Positions 10,560-19,569 of a DNA stretch of 64,000 nucleotides are shown here, one piece after another. Both the position numbers and the translations under genes were made by a program. Origin of the DNA: Isosphaeraceae bacterium (lineage in GTDB: Bacteria; Planctomycetota; Planctomycetia; Isosphaerales; Isosphaeraceae); assembly GCA_026004735.1 (NCBI GenBank), contig BPJS01000001.1:4482859-4546858 (forward strand). Reading direction: 5' to 3'. The stretch's first letter is position 1; each line of letters opens with the position of its first letter. The notes below the pieces were generated by a model, which saw only the letters and a program-made list of their open reading frames with translations, was not told the origin of the DNA and searched no databases.

Positions 10560-11321
10560 TCAACGCCGCTCCTGAAGCTTCGACAGCAGCCGCAAAATCT
10601 CGATGTACAGCCAGACCAGCGTGACCATGAGGCCAAACGCCGCATACCATTCCAGATACTTCGGCGCGCCACGCTCCGACTGACCCTCGATGTAGTCGAA
10701 GTCCAGCAACAGATTCATCGCCGCCAGACCAATCGCCACTGCGCTGACCAGCAGCCCCAGCGGACTGGCGTCATGCAAGTACGGCATCGGCACCCCGAAT
10801 AGCCGCAACACAAACGACAGCACGTACACCAGCAGCAACGCCCCAGTCGCCGCGATCACAAACCGCTGAAACCCCGGCGTGACCCGCACCACCCTCGTCG
10901 TGTACAGCATCAACATCGCCAGCGTGGTCGCAAACGTCAGCCCCACCGCCTGCAACGCAATCCCCGGATACCGCGCATCGATCAGCCGCGAAATCGCCCC
11001 CAAGGCCACCCCCTGCGCCGCCGAATACAGCGACCCCGTCAACCACGCCCACTTCGGCATAAACACCGTCACCAACGCCAGAACCAGCCCCGCAATCGAC
11101 GCGCCCATCACCAGTCCGCCAAACGACGGACCCATCGCCACTTCACGCCACGCATACGCCGCTCCGGCCAGGCAAATCGCCAAGAACACCAGCGCCTTCG
11201 ACGCCGTGCCGGCCACCGTCATCGTCGTCCCACGCACATCCTGCCGCGCCCACTCGTCAAAAACCGTCCCGCCCATGGTGAACGCGGGATTGCCCGTCTG
11301 AAGGTGTCCCAGCGAACTCAT
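10560..11321 (-). CDS. Bax inhibitor-1 (BI-1/YccA) family membrane protein
   Basis: 253 residues with about seven hydrophobic segments. The N-terminus 'NPAFTMGGTVF' and the C-terminal 'YLEWYAAFGLMVTLVWLYIEILRLL' are characteristic of the BI-1-like YccA/UPF0005 group, whose conserved acidic residues line a cation path; the 'LLLDFDYIEGQ' segment before the last helix fits this. AGGAGAGGGAG is placed correctly before the ATG at 11321. It is likely monocistronic: over 300 bp separate it from lemA. Confidence 0.9.
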   Translation of the reverse strand: MSSLGHLQTGNPAFTMGGTVFDEWARQDVRGTTMTVAGTASKALVFLAICLAGAAYAWREVAMGPSFGGLVMGASIAGLVLALVTVFMPKWAWLTGSLYSAAQGVALGAISRLIDARYPGIALQAVGLTFATTLAMLMLYTTRVVRVTPGFQRFVIAATGALLLVYVLSFVLRLFGVPMPYLHDASPLGLLVSAVAIGLAAMNLLLDFDYIEGQSERGAPKYLEWYAAFGLMVTLVWLYIEILRLLSKLQERR

Positions 11322-11488
11322 CGCTCCCTCTCCTTTCTTCCAACGCCCGAATCCGGGCAGCCTCGGTTCACTCCACCGCCCCCGAGCCGTCCCACAAGAC
11401 AGCCTCTCACGCGGCGCTCCGCCTCAGCAGTCGCTCACTTCGCATATTCTACGACCTCACCCCCCATTTGGCCCGAGTTTCCCCCCTC

Positions 11489-13246
11489 TCAACTTCGTTT
11501 TTCTCCAACGACCGTTCGCTCTGTTCGAAAATTTCGAAGCCCTTTTTCGTTGCGTTCGATCTCGCCCGGCGGCCGCTCCGGCAACGCTTCTCCGGCGGCC
11601 CGTACCACCTTCCTCCAGGCCCGTGCCGGTCCCGGTTCTCCGACCGGCTCAAACCAACGCCTCGTCACCGCCTCAACCGCCTCATCTCGGCCCCAGATCA
11701 CCAGCCCATCTATCTCCGAGCCGTAGCGCTCCAGCACCCGCGACCAAAGCGCCACGCGCTCCCCCTGTTCCTCCGGCGCATCGAGCCGCGACACCCATTC
11801 AAACACCTCCGCCGGCGGATGCTTCACACCCCGTCGTATCCTGACCGGAAAGTAATAGTGTCCACTCTCATAATTGCTCCAAACCACCCGGCCGGTGCCC
11901 ACCCCGAGAAGCGTGTCCGCATGCCACAACCCGTTGGCCCGAAACGCCGACACCCCATTGAGCACCAGCCCCGCAATCCGCCTCTCCGCCTCCAGCCGTT
12001 CCCCGGCCGCCAGATACGCGCCAACCCGTCGATCCGTCTCCACGCCATATTCGACGACCGTGATCGCTTGCAGCAGACCCGCCACCCCCAATGCGATCCC
12101 TCCCGCTCGCACCCACCACGCCCCCCGCCGGACCTCCGCCCCCGCAACCCCCACCAAGATGCCCAGCAAACCTGCCCACGCCACCCGCTGCCCCAAATAA
12201 TTCCCATGCCCCGGACCGACCGTGTCCGGCGCCGCCAGCCCCGAAGCCAACAACACCCCTCCGAAGACCAGCCATGCCAACCCCGGCGTCCCACGCCTCG
12301 GCTGCCGACCGATCACCACCGCCCCCAAACCCAATCCCAGCCACACCACGGGCGCCAACAACCCCGCCCAGTTCCCCGTCCAACCCAATCCGGGCACCCG
12401 ATCCCGCTTCGCCACCGAGATCGGATCGATCCAGATCACCTGATTCAGCACCGCGGCCAGCCACGTCTCACCCTGCAGATTCGCCCAGATCGGTCGAATT
12501 TCTCCCCCCCCCGTCATCAACGCCCGGTACACCAACCCCAGCGGACCCAGCGGCAGCAACCCGACGACCGTCCACAGCAAGCGACGCCCTCGACCCTCCG
12601 CACCCCCCAACACCCCAACCACCAACAGCCCCATCGCCATCAACCCCAAACTCACCGGGTGGCACCCATACCCCACGACCACCCACCCTGCGAGCCCCGC
12701 CGCCCACCCCCAGCCCATCCGCCCGCTCGACCAGCCCCGCCAGGCATGCGACCACGTCGCCAGCATCACGGCCACACCCAGCAAAAAACTGTAAAACCCC
12801 AATAGCCACAGAAAGTTTAACGCCAGCGCGGCCGCCCCCAACCCAATCTCAGCCCCCGGTTCCCGGCCAAACACCCGCCGGCATAGCCTCAGCACCATCC
12901 AGACCGGCAGCACCAGCGTCGCCGTCATCAGCACCCGGTCCGCCACCCGCGCCGGTCCCACCGTCATCAGCCCCATCAACGCCAGATGCCCGGCCCAGTT
13001 CGGCAGCGGCTGCCAACGCGCCTCATACGCCCACGCATACGGCGAGGCCTCCCCACGCTGCGCCAGATCCAGCAACACATGCGCGTTGTAAACGTGCGCC
13101 GGCCCGTCTTGCGTCACAAACCACGGCAAAACCCAGATCGCCACCACCACCGGCGCCAGGACCAGCCCCGCGGCCCCCACCGCAGCCCAACGCGTCGGTC
13201 GCGCTTGGCCCGCCACCCGCTCCGGCACTGGTCCTCCGGTCCCCAT
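11489..13246 (-). CDS. Large multi-spanning membrane protein, GT-C-like
   Basis: About 585 residues with roughly ten hydrophobic segments followed by a soluble C-terminal domain (last ~180 residues). The first periplasmic loop contains 'TQDGPAHVYNAHVLLDL'. An early Asp in this position, with many helices and a soluble tail, is the layout of GT-C glycosyltransferases that use lipid-linked sugars, but no diagnostic family motif lets me prove it. I begin at MGTGGPVPERV; an upstream in-frame start (13348) adds an Arg-rich leader. Upstream on the same strand is wecB, so a cell-envelope glycan role is plausible (inference). Confidence 0.75.
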   Translation of the reverse strand: MGTGGPVPERVAGQARPTRWAAVGAAGLVLAPVVVAIWVLPWFVTQDGPAHVYNAHVLLDLAQRGEASPYAWAYEARWQPLPNWAGHLALMGLMTVGPARVADRVLMTATLVLPVWMVLRLCRRVFGREPGAEIGLGAAALALNFLWLLGFYSFLLGVAVMLATWSHAWRGWSSGRMGWGWAAGLAGWVVVGYGCHPVSLGLMAMGLLVVGVLGGAEGRGRRLLWTVVGLLPLGPLGLVYRALMTGGGEIRPIWANLQGETWLAAVLNQVIWIDPISVAKRDRVPGLGWTGNWAGLLAPVVWLGLGLGAVVIGRQPRRGTPGLAWLVFGGVLLASGLAAPDTVGPGHGNYLGQRVAWAGLLGILVGVAGAEVRRGAWWVRAGGIALGVAGLLQAITVVEYGVETDRRVGAYLAAGERLEAERRIAGLVLNGVSAFRANGLWHADTLLGVGTGRVVWSNYESGHYYFPVRIRRGVKHPPAEVFEWVSRLDAPEEQGERVALWSRVLERYGSEIDGLVIWGRDEAVEAVTRRWFEPVGEPGPARAWRKVVRAAGEALPERPPGEIERNEKGLRNFRTERTVVGEKRS

Positions 13247-13564
13247 CGACGCGACGGCCCCCTCGGCCTCCTCCGGGCTCGCCCCAACCAACGGGTGGCC
13301 CGGCTCCGACGACCTCCGCCGCCAGAGCCGGGCTCGGGAGCGTAACACACGGACGGACGCCCGCCTAGGTCACCGCAGCCGCTCGCAATCGCGCCGCAGC
13401 CCTCCTCGGTCCCGCGGGTCGCAGCCGCACGCTGTCGCGGCAAGGTCCTCAATCACGCACCAACCACCGCACCGGGCATCAACGGCCCGGTCTCGTGTTA
13501 CACCCATCATACACCATCCCCCCACGCCCCGCCCTCGATTTCATTCCTCCCTAGGCACCCGCTC

Positions 13565-14677
13565 TCACCCGGCCGACCCCCGCGCGCCCCCGAGCGACTC
13601 CGCGATCCGCCACGCCGCTCGGCCATCGCCATAGGGATTGCGTCCCGTAAACCGCTCCCCCGCCTCCAACACCCGCACCCCTTCCTCCACAATCCGCGCC
13701 GGATCCACACCCACCAGCCGCGAGCACCCAGCCTCGACCGCCTCGGGACGCTCCGTCACCGTCCGCAACACCAGCACCGGCACCCCAAACGTCGGCGCCT
13801 CCTCCTGCACCCCCCCCGAGTCGGTCAGCACCAACGCGCTCGCCTCCAACGCCCCCACCATCGCCCGATACCCGATCGGCTCCACCAACCGCAGATTTCT
13901 CGGCCCTCCCCCAAGCTCCGCCCCCACCACCCGCCGCACTTCCGGATTGGGATGCACCGGGAACACAAACCGATCTCCGGGAAACCGCCGCGCCAGCTCG
14001 CCAATCGCCCGGCACACCCCCCGCATCGCCTCCCCAAAATGCTCCCGCCGATGCAGCGTGATCAACACCAGCCGCCCCTCCCCCCCCACCACCCAATCCG
14101 GCAATCCCTTCCCGCCTTCCTCCCTCAGTCGGGTCCGCATCCACTCCAACGCATCAATCCCCGTGTTCCCCGTCACCACAATCGACGACCCGCAGACCCC
14201 CTCCGACCTCAGATTCGCCGCCGCCCGCTCCGTGGGCGCGTAATGCCAGCGCGCCAGCCGCGCGATCATCTGCCGATGCGCCTCCTCCGGCCAAGGCGCT
14301 CTCAGATCGCCCGTCCTCAACCCCGCCTCCACATGCCCCAGATCAATCACCCGATAAAACGCCGCCAACGCCCCACACAACGCCGTCGTCGTGTCCCCCT
14401 GCACCAGCACCACATCCGGCCGCCCCGCCGCAAAGACCCGATCCAGCTCCTCCACCCCCCGCGCCGCCAGCTCCGCCAGCCCCTGCCCCGGCCGCATCAA
14501 ACCCAGCTCAACATCCGCCTTCAACCCAAAATCCGCAAGCGCCCGCTCCAGCAACTCCCGATGCTGCCCCGCCGCCACCACCCGACACCTCACCCCCACC
14601 CTCTCCCGCAACGCCCGCACCACCGGCGCCAGCTTGATCGCCTCCGGCCGCGTCCCCATCACCACATCCACCCGCAT
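13565..14677 (-). CDS. wecB: UDP-N-acetylglucosamine 2-epimerase (non-hydrolysing)
   Basis: 370 residues. Interconverts UDP-GlcNAc and UDP-ManNAc in the cytoplasm, supplying ManNAc-type sugars for surface polysaccharide. Family segments are clear: GTRPEAIKLAPV at the N-terminus, VQGDTTTAL, HVEAGLRTGD, the E-E-x-H-R segment (EEAHRQMIARLA), VTGNTGIDAL, TLHRREHFG, HPNPEV and LTDSGGVQEEAP with EAGCSRLVG beyond. Length matches WecB/MnaA. The gene is divergent from the small gene at 14802. Confidence 0.96.
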   Translation of the reverse strand: MRVDVVMGTRPEAIKLAPVVRALRERVGVRCRVVAAGQHRELLERALADFGLKADVELGLMRPGQGLAELAARGVEELDRVFAAGRPDVVLVQGDTTTALCGALAAFYRVIDLGHVEAGLRTGDLRAPWPEEAHRQMIARLARWHYAPTERAAANLRSEGVCGSSIVVTGNTGIDALEWMRTRLREEGGKGLPDWVVGGEGRLVLITLHRREHFGEAMRGVCRAIGELARRFPGDRFVFPVHPNPEVRRVVGAELGGGPRNLRLVEPIGYRAMVGALEASALVLTDSGGVQEEAPTFGVPVLVLRTVTERPEAVEAGCSRLVGVDPARIVEEGVRVLEAGERFTGRNPYGDGRAAWRIAESLGGARGSAG

Positions 14678-14801
14678 CGCAGTCTCCCACCCGCTCCACG
14701 CCGCCCCGTTCCCTCACCGTATCCGCGCTTTGCTCGATAAACCCACCCGGCCCCCGCGATGTTCCCGAATGAGACTCCACCATCACCGAGGCCCGCCTCC
14801 C

Positions 14802-15539
14802 ATGTCCACCTCAGAGCCTGCCTGGACCCGACGCCTCCCCTGGCCCGACCACCTCGACGACGAATTCCGCGCCTGGCTCATCGCCTACATCCAGGCCGCC
14901 CACCCACCCACCGACCCCATCACCGAGCTGCTCGCCGCTCGCATCGCCCAGGCCATCGCCCGCCTCCACGCCTCCGCCCTCCGCGAAACCGACAACCCGC
15001 CCCCCAACTGGATCCGCTACGAAGCCCTCGCCGACCGCCAATTCCGCAAAGCTCTCGCCGACTGGGACAAACACCAACGCCGCCTCTCCCTCTCCCCTTC
15101 GACCGCCTTCCAGGCCCTCACCCGGCTGCTGGCCGCGTCCCCCTCGCCCGAACCAACTCCCAATCCTCAGCCCGGCCCCCTCCCCTCCGCTGCCCCCGCC
15201 GGCCATAATCCGGCATGCTCCTCCCCGAACGACTCCGCCGGGAGCCTCCCCCCATGCCCCAGCCCCGCCTCCCCAGAGCCACCCTCATCCTCACCCTCGC
15301 CGCCGCCTTTGCCTCCGCGCTCCGCCCAGCCCCAGCCTCTGACGACGGCCTCTTCGACCCGTCCAACCTCGTCGCCTGGTGCATCGTCCCCTTCGACGCC
15401 CAGAAGCGTTCCCCCGAGGACCGCGCCGCCATGCTCGCGCGCCTCGGCATCCGCCGCTTCGCCTACGACTGGCGCGCCGAACACCTGCCCACCTTCGACC
15501 GCGAGCTGGACGCCCTGGCCCGCCACGGGATCGAGTTGA
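14802..15539 (+). CDS. Hypothetical protein; 3' end uncertain (overlaps next gene)
   Basis: The first ~130 codons look like a genuine gene: 'WPDHLDDEFRAWLIAYIQAAH' followed by charged helices and balanced composition. After about 15190 the translation becomes Pro/Ser-rich noise, and the open frame runs 285 bp into the next gene, which uses a different frame. A one-base shift near 15150-15200 would instead end the protein at the TAA at 15206-15208, just before the downstream gene. The true product is therefore either ~135-residue or an overlapping 245-residue protein. Family not recognised. Confidence 0.5.
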   Translation: MSTSEPAWTRRLPWPDHLDDEFRAWLIAYIQAAHPPTDPITELLAARIAQAIARLHASALRETDNPPPNWIRYEALADRQFRKALADWDKHQRRLSLSPSTAFQALTRLLAASPSPEPTPNPQPGPLPSAAPAGHNPACSSPNDSAGSLPPCPSPASPEPPSSSPSPPPLPPRSAQPQPLTTASSTRPTSSPGASSPSTPRSVPPRTAPPCSRASASAASPTTGAPNTCPPSTASWTPWPATGSS

Positions 15540-16153
15540 CCGCCGTCTGGTTCCCCACCACCCTCGACGACGACGCCCGCTTCCTCCTCAACCGCCTCAA
15601 GGCCCGCGGCCTCACACCCCAACTCTGGGTCACCGGCGGCGGCGAGCCGACCAAGACCCCCGAGGAGCAGGCCGCCCGCGTCGCCGCCGAACTCGAACGC
15701 CTCCGCCCCATCGTCCAGGCCGCCAAGGCCCAGGGCTCCACCGTCGCCCTCTACAACCACGGCGGCTGGTTCGGCGAGCCGGAAAACCAGATCGCCCTGA
15801 TCGAAGCCCTCCGCGCCGAGGGCCTCGACAACGTCGGCCTGGTCTACAACCTCCATCACGGCCACAACCACCTCGACCGCTTCGCCTCCCTGCTCGCCCA
15901 AATGAAACCCTACCTCCTCGCGCTCAACCTCAACGGCATGACCCGCGACGGCGAGTCCCGCGGCAAGAAAATCCTCGTCATCGGCCAGGGCGAACTCGAC
16001 GCCCAACTCCTCCAGACCATCCGCGACTCCGGCTGGGTCGGACCCATCGGCATCCTCAACCACACCGACGAAGACGCCGAAACCCGCCTCAAGGCCAACC
16101 TCAACGGCCTCCAGTCCCTCCTCGATTCCCTCCCTCCCCCCGCCCGAAAGTGA
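15254..16153 (+). CDS. Secreted TIM-barrel protein (AP endonuclease 2 / xylose isomerase-like)
   Basis: 299 residues beginning MPQPRLPRATLILTLAAAF, a signal peptide with cleavage probable near 'RPAPAS'. The mature part resembles sugar phosphate isomerase/epimerase-type barrels: 'LGIRRFAYDWR', 'HGIELTAVWFP', 'VALYNHGGWFGEPENQIAL', 'NVGLVYNLHHGH' and 'LLALNLNGM', in beta-alpha order with His and Glu residues at barrel ends. Such exported barrels are common in planctomycetes beside DUF1080 or heparinase-type genes; the substrate is unknown. An upstream ATG (15215) is possible but spoils the signal peptide. Confidence 0.8.
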   Translation: MPQPRLPRATLILTLAAAFASALRPAPASDDGLFDPSNLVAWCIVPFDAQKRSPEDRAAMLARLGIRRFAYDWRAEHLPTFDRELDALARHGIELTAVWFPTTLDDDARFLLNRLKARGLTPQLWVTGGGEPTKTPEEQAARVAAELERLRPIVQAAKAQGSTVALYNHGGWFGEPENQIALIEALRAEGLDNVGLVYNLHHGHNHLDRFASLLAQMKPYLLALNLNGMTRDGESRGKKILVIGQGELDAQLLQTIRDSGWVGPIGILNHTDEDAETRLKANLNGLQSLLDSLPPPARK

Positions 16154-16265
16154 CCGCCCCAGCACGCCCCCCAGCTCGCATCCCCAGCCGACCCCTTGCA
16201 TCCGCGGTCCCGACACCCCATCATCCCCCTCAACCACACCTCGGCACGCGACGGAGCACCCACCG

Positions 16266-17366
16266 ATGCGCCCCCTCCTCTCCGCTCTCCTGCTCCTGCT
16301 GGCCCCAACGTACGCCACCGCCGACGACCCCACGCCCCTGCCCATCGGCAGCCCCGCCCCCGACTTCCGCCTCCCCGGCGTCGACGGCAAAACCTACTCC
16401 TTGGCCGACTTCCAGGACGCCAAGGTCCTCGTCGTCCTCTTCACTTGCAACCACTGCCCCACCGCCCAAGCCTACGAAGAACGCATCGCCCGCCTCCACG
16501 CCGACTACAAAGACCGCGGCGTCGCCCTCGTCGCTATCTCCCCCAACGACCCCCTGGCCGTCCGCCTCGACGAACTCGGCTACACCGACCTCGGCGACTC
16601 ATTCGAGGACATGAAGATCCGGGCGCGCGATCATCAATTTGCCTATCCTTACCTCTACGACGGCGAAACCCAGGCCACCTCCCGCGCCTACGGCGTCCTG
16701 GCCACCCCCCACGTCTTCATCTTCGACGCCGACCGCAAACTCCGCTATCAGGGCCGCATCGACGACCAGGAAGTCAAGCCGCCCACGAAGCACGACGCCA
16801 TCAACGCCATCGAGGCCCTGCTCGCCGGCCAGCCCGTCCCCGTCGAGACCACCCGCGTTTTCGGCTGCTCGACCAAGTGGGCCGATAAACGGGAATCGGC
16901 AAAAGAAGCCCTGGCCCGCTGGGACGCCGAGCCGGTCTCCCTCGAACCGATCGACGCCGACCAAGTCGCCCGACTCGCCCGCAACGACTCCAACCGCCTG
17001 CTCGTCATCAACCTCTGGGCCACCTGGTGCGGCCCCTGCGTTCAGGAACTGCCCGAACTGGTCACCATCAACCGCATGTACCGCGGCCGCCCCTTCGAGC
17101 TTGTCACCATCAGCCTCGACGAACCATCCCAACGCGACGAAGCCCTCCGCGTCCTCCAGCAAAACAAGGTCGCCATGAAAAACTACCTCTTCACCGGCGA
17201 CGACAAGGACGCCCTGGCCGCCGCCCTCGACAAGGACTGGCCCGGACCCATCCCCTACACCCTCGTCATCGCCCCCGGCGGCAAAGTCCTCTACCGCAAG
17301 CTCGGCGCCTTCGACCCGCTCGAACTCAAGCGCGCGATCGTCGGTTACCTCGGCCGCACCTACTGA
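16266..17366 (+). CDS. Secreted double-redoxin protein (peroxiredoxin-like + thioredoxin-like)
   Basis: 366 residues with signal peptide MRPLLSALLLLLAPTYATA. The N-terminal domain (~25-190) is a PRX-like redoxin with a C-N-H-C-P motif (Cys61, Cys64), as in the 'CNHCP..AYE.R' subgroup. The C-terminal domain (~225-366) is a TlpA/ResA-type thioredoxin with WCGPC at 254-258 and a cis-Pro near 'GPIPYTLV'. Two redox centres in one exported chain suggest periplasmic thiol-disulfide or peroxide chemistry with internal electron passing (inference). It follows the barrel gene by 112 bp on the same strand. Confidence 0.9.
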   Translation: MRPLLSALLLLLAPTYATADDPTPLPIGSPAPDFRLPGVDGKTYSLADFQDAKVLVVLFTCNHCPTAQAYEERIARLHADYKDRGVALVAISPNDPLAVRLDELGYTDLGDSFEDMKIRARDHQFAYPYLYDGETQATSRAYGVLATPHVFIFDADRKLRYQGRIDDQEVKPPTKHDAINAIEALLAGQPVPVETTRVFGCSTKWADKRESAKEALARWDAEPVSLEPIDADQVARLARNDSNRLLVINLWATWCGPCVQELPELVTINRMYRGRPFELVTISLDEPSQRDEALRVLQQNKVAMKNYLFTGDDKDALAAALDKDWPGPIPYTLVIAPGGKVLYRKLGAFDPLELKRAIVGYLGRTY

Positions 17367-17783
17367 GCCAGTCGCGGGACCCATCCTGGACATGCGGCAG
17401 CCCAGCATCGCTTTGGCCACCGTCCGCGCAGCTCCGCTCATGACGCACCGGATCGGTCGCGATCTTCCAAGATATGCCCTCGCTCCCGCCAGCAAGCGAC
17501 ACCTCAGACTGATCGCCAGAACGCCCGACAGGCCCGAATGCCCCGGCTCGACGTTCCCCATTCCGCGAAGGCCTCACGCGAGCGCCAAGGAGCGTCCGGC
17601 CGCAGCACCCCCCGGACCCAGCTTCGGACCCCGCGGCGGTCCGGTTTTCCGACGTTCCTCCAAACCCCCATTTTTTTCTTGACAAGCCTCGGGGGGGGGG
17701 GGGGAGTAAATTAACAAATGGTGGTTCAGCGAGGGACACAGTACTGGGTCGCCCAAGCAGGAGCCACACCGGGGGATCTCGTC
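17367..17783. other. Intergenic region leading into the duplicated cassette
   Basis: About 417 bases without a convincing gene. The first 260 bases show nothing recognisable. From 17627 to the end the sequence is almost the same as 19517-19672, forming the 5' leader of the tandem duplication. It includes a T7 run, TTGACA, a G14 tract, TAAATT and the leader before the peptide start codon. Confidence 0.7.
17679..17712 (+). promoter_or_regulatory. Promoter-like element with poly(G) spacer, copy 1
   Basis: TTGACA at 17679-17684 and TAAATT at 17707-17712 are separated by AGCCTC, fourteen G, then AG: a 22-base spacer. The same boxes recur upstream of the second peptide gene with twelve G and a 20-base spacer. 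A homopolymer between -35 and -10 boxes is the arrangement of slipped-strand phase-variable promoters, in which spacer length sets activity. Both spacers are longer than the optimal 16-18. Planctomycete promoters are little known, so sigma-70 recognition is assumed. Confidence 0.5.
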
Positions 17784-18080
17784 ATGAAGCGCGTATGGAT
17801 CGACGGGCTGATCGCGCTGGTCGTCAGCGGTTGGTCAGCAGTGACAGCCGGTGTCGTCTGTTTGACCATCAGCCCAAGCGCCAGCGCCGACAACGTGTAT
17901 GTCTCCGGTTGTGCCAACTCGGTTCCCTGCCCAGAAGTTCAGGGCTTCTGCCACTGTCCCGCAGGTCCAACCGTTGGGACCTGTATGGGCTGGGGCTTCT
18001 TTTGCCTTGCCAAGACCTTCAAATGCCCCGGAACCATTTCGGCAACCGGCGCCTTTTGCACTTGCGCCTCGGGTTGCTAA
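17784..18080 (+). CDS. Small secreted ten-cysteine peptide, copy 1
   Basis: 98 residues starting MKRVWIDGLIALVV, a signal peptide that probably ends at 'SPSASA'. The mature part (~58 residues) has the cysteine pattern C-x5-C-x6-C-x-C-x8-C-x6-C-x6-C-x10-C-x-C-x3-C. All ten cysteines recur at identical spacing in copy 2 (31 of 58 positions identical, no gaps), which argues for a disulfide-stabilised extracellular fold under selection. No known family recognised. A longer frame from 17718 lacks a signal sequence. The next gene encodes an anchored LolA-like protein, and the pair is duplicated as a unit. Confidence 0.8.
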   Translation: MKRVWIDGLIALVVSGWSAVTAGVVCLTISPSASADNVYVSGCANSVPCPEVQGFCHCPAGPTVGTCMGWGFFCLAKTFKCPGTISATGAFCTCASGC

Positions 18081-18303
18081 ACCTTGTGCGACGGTCATCT
18101 GACCTGGCTTCCGAACTCCAGCTCTGGGATTCAAAGCGGACTCTTCCTTACGCTCGGCGTCCCGACCCTGCCGCCTCGACCCGCGAGGCCTCTCGGCGAC
18201 TCGATCAAAGCCCTTATGAACTCACGCCGCTCGTGGCCGACCCGTCCCCAGCAGAGGATTGAGGCGTGAGCCGGAAGATTTCAGGCGGATTCGGGTTCTG
18301 GCG

Positions 18304-19368
18304 ATGTCCCTCATCTCCCTGATCGCTCTCCTCGGATTCTCCGGGCATTCGTTTGAGCCGATGTCGCTCAACCGTCTCCTGGAGGCACATCAGCATTACG
18401 TCGATCGAATCCAATCGCTCGAGGCCACCTGGGAAACCTACGAGAGCCGTGATGGCGGCTCGACCTGGACCATGTCGTCTCAAGACCATTGGTGGAAAGA
18501 CGGCCCCCGCGAGCGTTACACCAGCAGAGCAAAAGGGTTCTTCGACCTCAGCGGTTCATTCCACAGCTCCGAAATCCACATCGAATCCTCGTTCAGCCCG
18601 GACGAGACCCGTTATCTCAGCGGATGGAACCGTGAGCGGCCCCCATCATCCCTTCCATCTCCGGTCAATGGCTACCACATGGCGGACGCATCCATTGGTG
18701 GGCCAACGGGCTCGGGATCGGTGAGCGGCCGGCCCCCGTACTTGATGATGTTGGCTGCGACCCTCGAAGACTATTTACCAGACGCCGTTCGGAAGGGAGC
18801 CTCAGCGAGTGTCAGACAAATCCCGGGCGGTTTGTGGGAGATCACCTTCGAGGCCACGCTCGGTACCACCCCACTGAGCATGGGAGTTGCGCTCGACCCT
18901 CGACGCGGATTTGCGCTGGCTCGGAGAGAGGTCAGACCAAAAGAGCCTTCACAGCCAAGGGGTGTTTGGGAAATCACCGAGTATCAGGAAGTCGCGCCAG
19001 GCTTGTTCATCCCGACCCGCATCCGGATCCAGTCGCCGGACCAACCCGGTCATCTGCGGGAAATCCGCGTCACCACGTTGAAAGTCAACAAGCCCCTTCC
19101 GGCCGAGTCTCTGACGCTCGAATTCCCGGAAGGTATGAAAGTCCATGACACCCGCTCCGGTGCCTTCCACATCTGGGGCTCCAACGGGCCGCGTCAGACC
19201 TTCCCCTCCCGCGAGGAGTTCCTCCAATACGAGCGGGCATTCTTCAAACGCAAGCCCCCATCCACGCCCCTCGGGATCTACGCCGGAGCCAGCCTGGCGC
19301 TGGCGGCAACCCTCGGGTGGCTCGTGTGGTTGAGGCGCCGGCTGGCCCTCCGCGGCCCCGCCGCCTGA
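18304..19368 (+). CDS. LolA-like secreted protein with C-terminal membrane anchor, copy 1
   Basis: 354 residues: N-terminal signal (MSLISLIALLGFSG), then 'LNRLLEAHQHYVDRIQSLEATWE' and an outer-membrane-lipoprotein-sorting (LolA-like) style beta-rich body with 'WWKDGPRERY', 'GLWEITFEA' and 'TEYQEVAPGLFIPTRI'. The C-terminus is a single helix (IYAGASLALAATLGWLVWL) followed by RRRLALRG, a stop-transfer signal, so the body is exported and anchored. The assignment to the LolA-like superfold is tentative. A TTG at 18259 could add 15 residues. Paralogue at 20010; the last ~85 residues are nearly identical, the rest strongly diverged. Confidence 0.8.
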   Translation: MSLISLIALLGFSGHSFEPMSLNRLLEAHQHYVDRIQSLEATWETYESRDGGSTWTMSSQDHWWKDGPRERYTSRAKGFFDLSGSFHSSEIHIESSFSPDETRYLSGWNRERPPSSLPSPVNGYHMADASIGGPTGSGSVSGRPPYLMMLAATLEDYLPDAVRKGASASVRQIPGGLWEITFEATLGTTPLSMGVALDPRRGFALARREVRPKEPSQPRGVWEITEYQEVAPGLFIPTRIRIQSPDQPGHLREIRVTTLKVNKPLPAESLTLEFPEGMKVHDTRSGAFHIWGSNGPRQTFPSREEFLQYERAFFKRKPPSTPLGIYAGASLALAATLGWLVWLRRRLALRGPAA

Positions 19369-19433
19369 TTCCAGCTCCGGAGACCCCCACGCCCAGACTC
19401 CGCCGCCACTCCTGACAACCGTACGAGGGATTC

Positions 19434-19492
19434 ATGAAGCCGACGCCTTCGGCCGCATCCTCCAACCTCCCAGCTCGTCCCCCGCCCCTCCT
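19434..19492 (+). pseudogene. Remnant of DUF1573 gene start at duplication junction
   Basis: The ATG and first ~18 codons (MKPTPSAASSNLPA) are the same as the beginning of the intact DUF1573 gene at 21143, then homology stops abruptly at about 19492. The frame runs on meaninglessly to a TAA at 19596-19598 through the poly(G) element of unit 2. This marks the exact 3' edge of unit 1 and shows that the ancestral order was peptide, LolA-like, DUF1573. Confidence 0.85.
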
Positions 19493-19569
19493 CGGTTCCG
19501 ATTCGGCAAAACCGGAGACCCCGCGGCGGTCCGGTTCTCCGACGTTCCTCCAAACCCCCCATGTTTTTC

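Larger units (their letters stand above)
17627..19492 (+). repeat. Tandem duplication, unit 1
   Basis: First unit of a direct tandem duplication (second unit 19517 to about 21201). Both units begin at GACCCCGCGGCGGTCCGGTT and end inside the start of a DUF1573 gene. The 5' leader through the signal-peptide codons and the last ~350 bp are nearly identical between units, while the middles are clearly diverged. Offsets between copies change from 1889 at the 5' end to 1709 at the 3' end, because the spacer between the two genes is 223 bp in unit 1 and 38 bp in unit 2. Confidence 0.9.
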
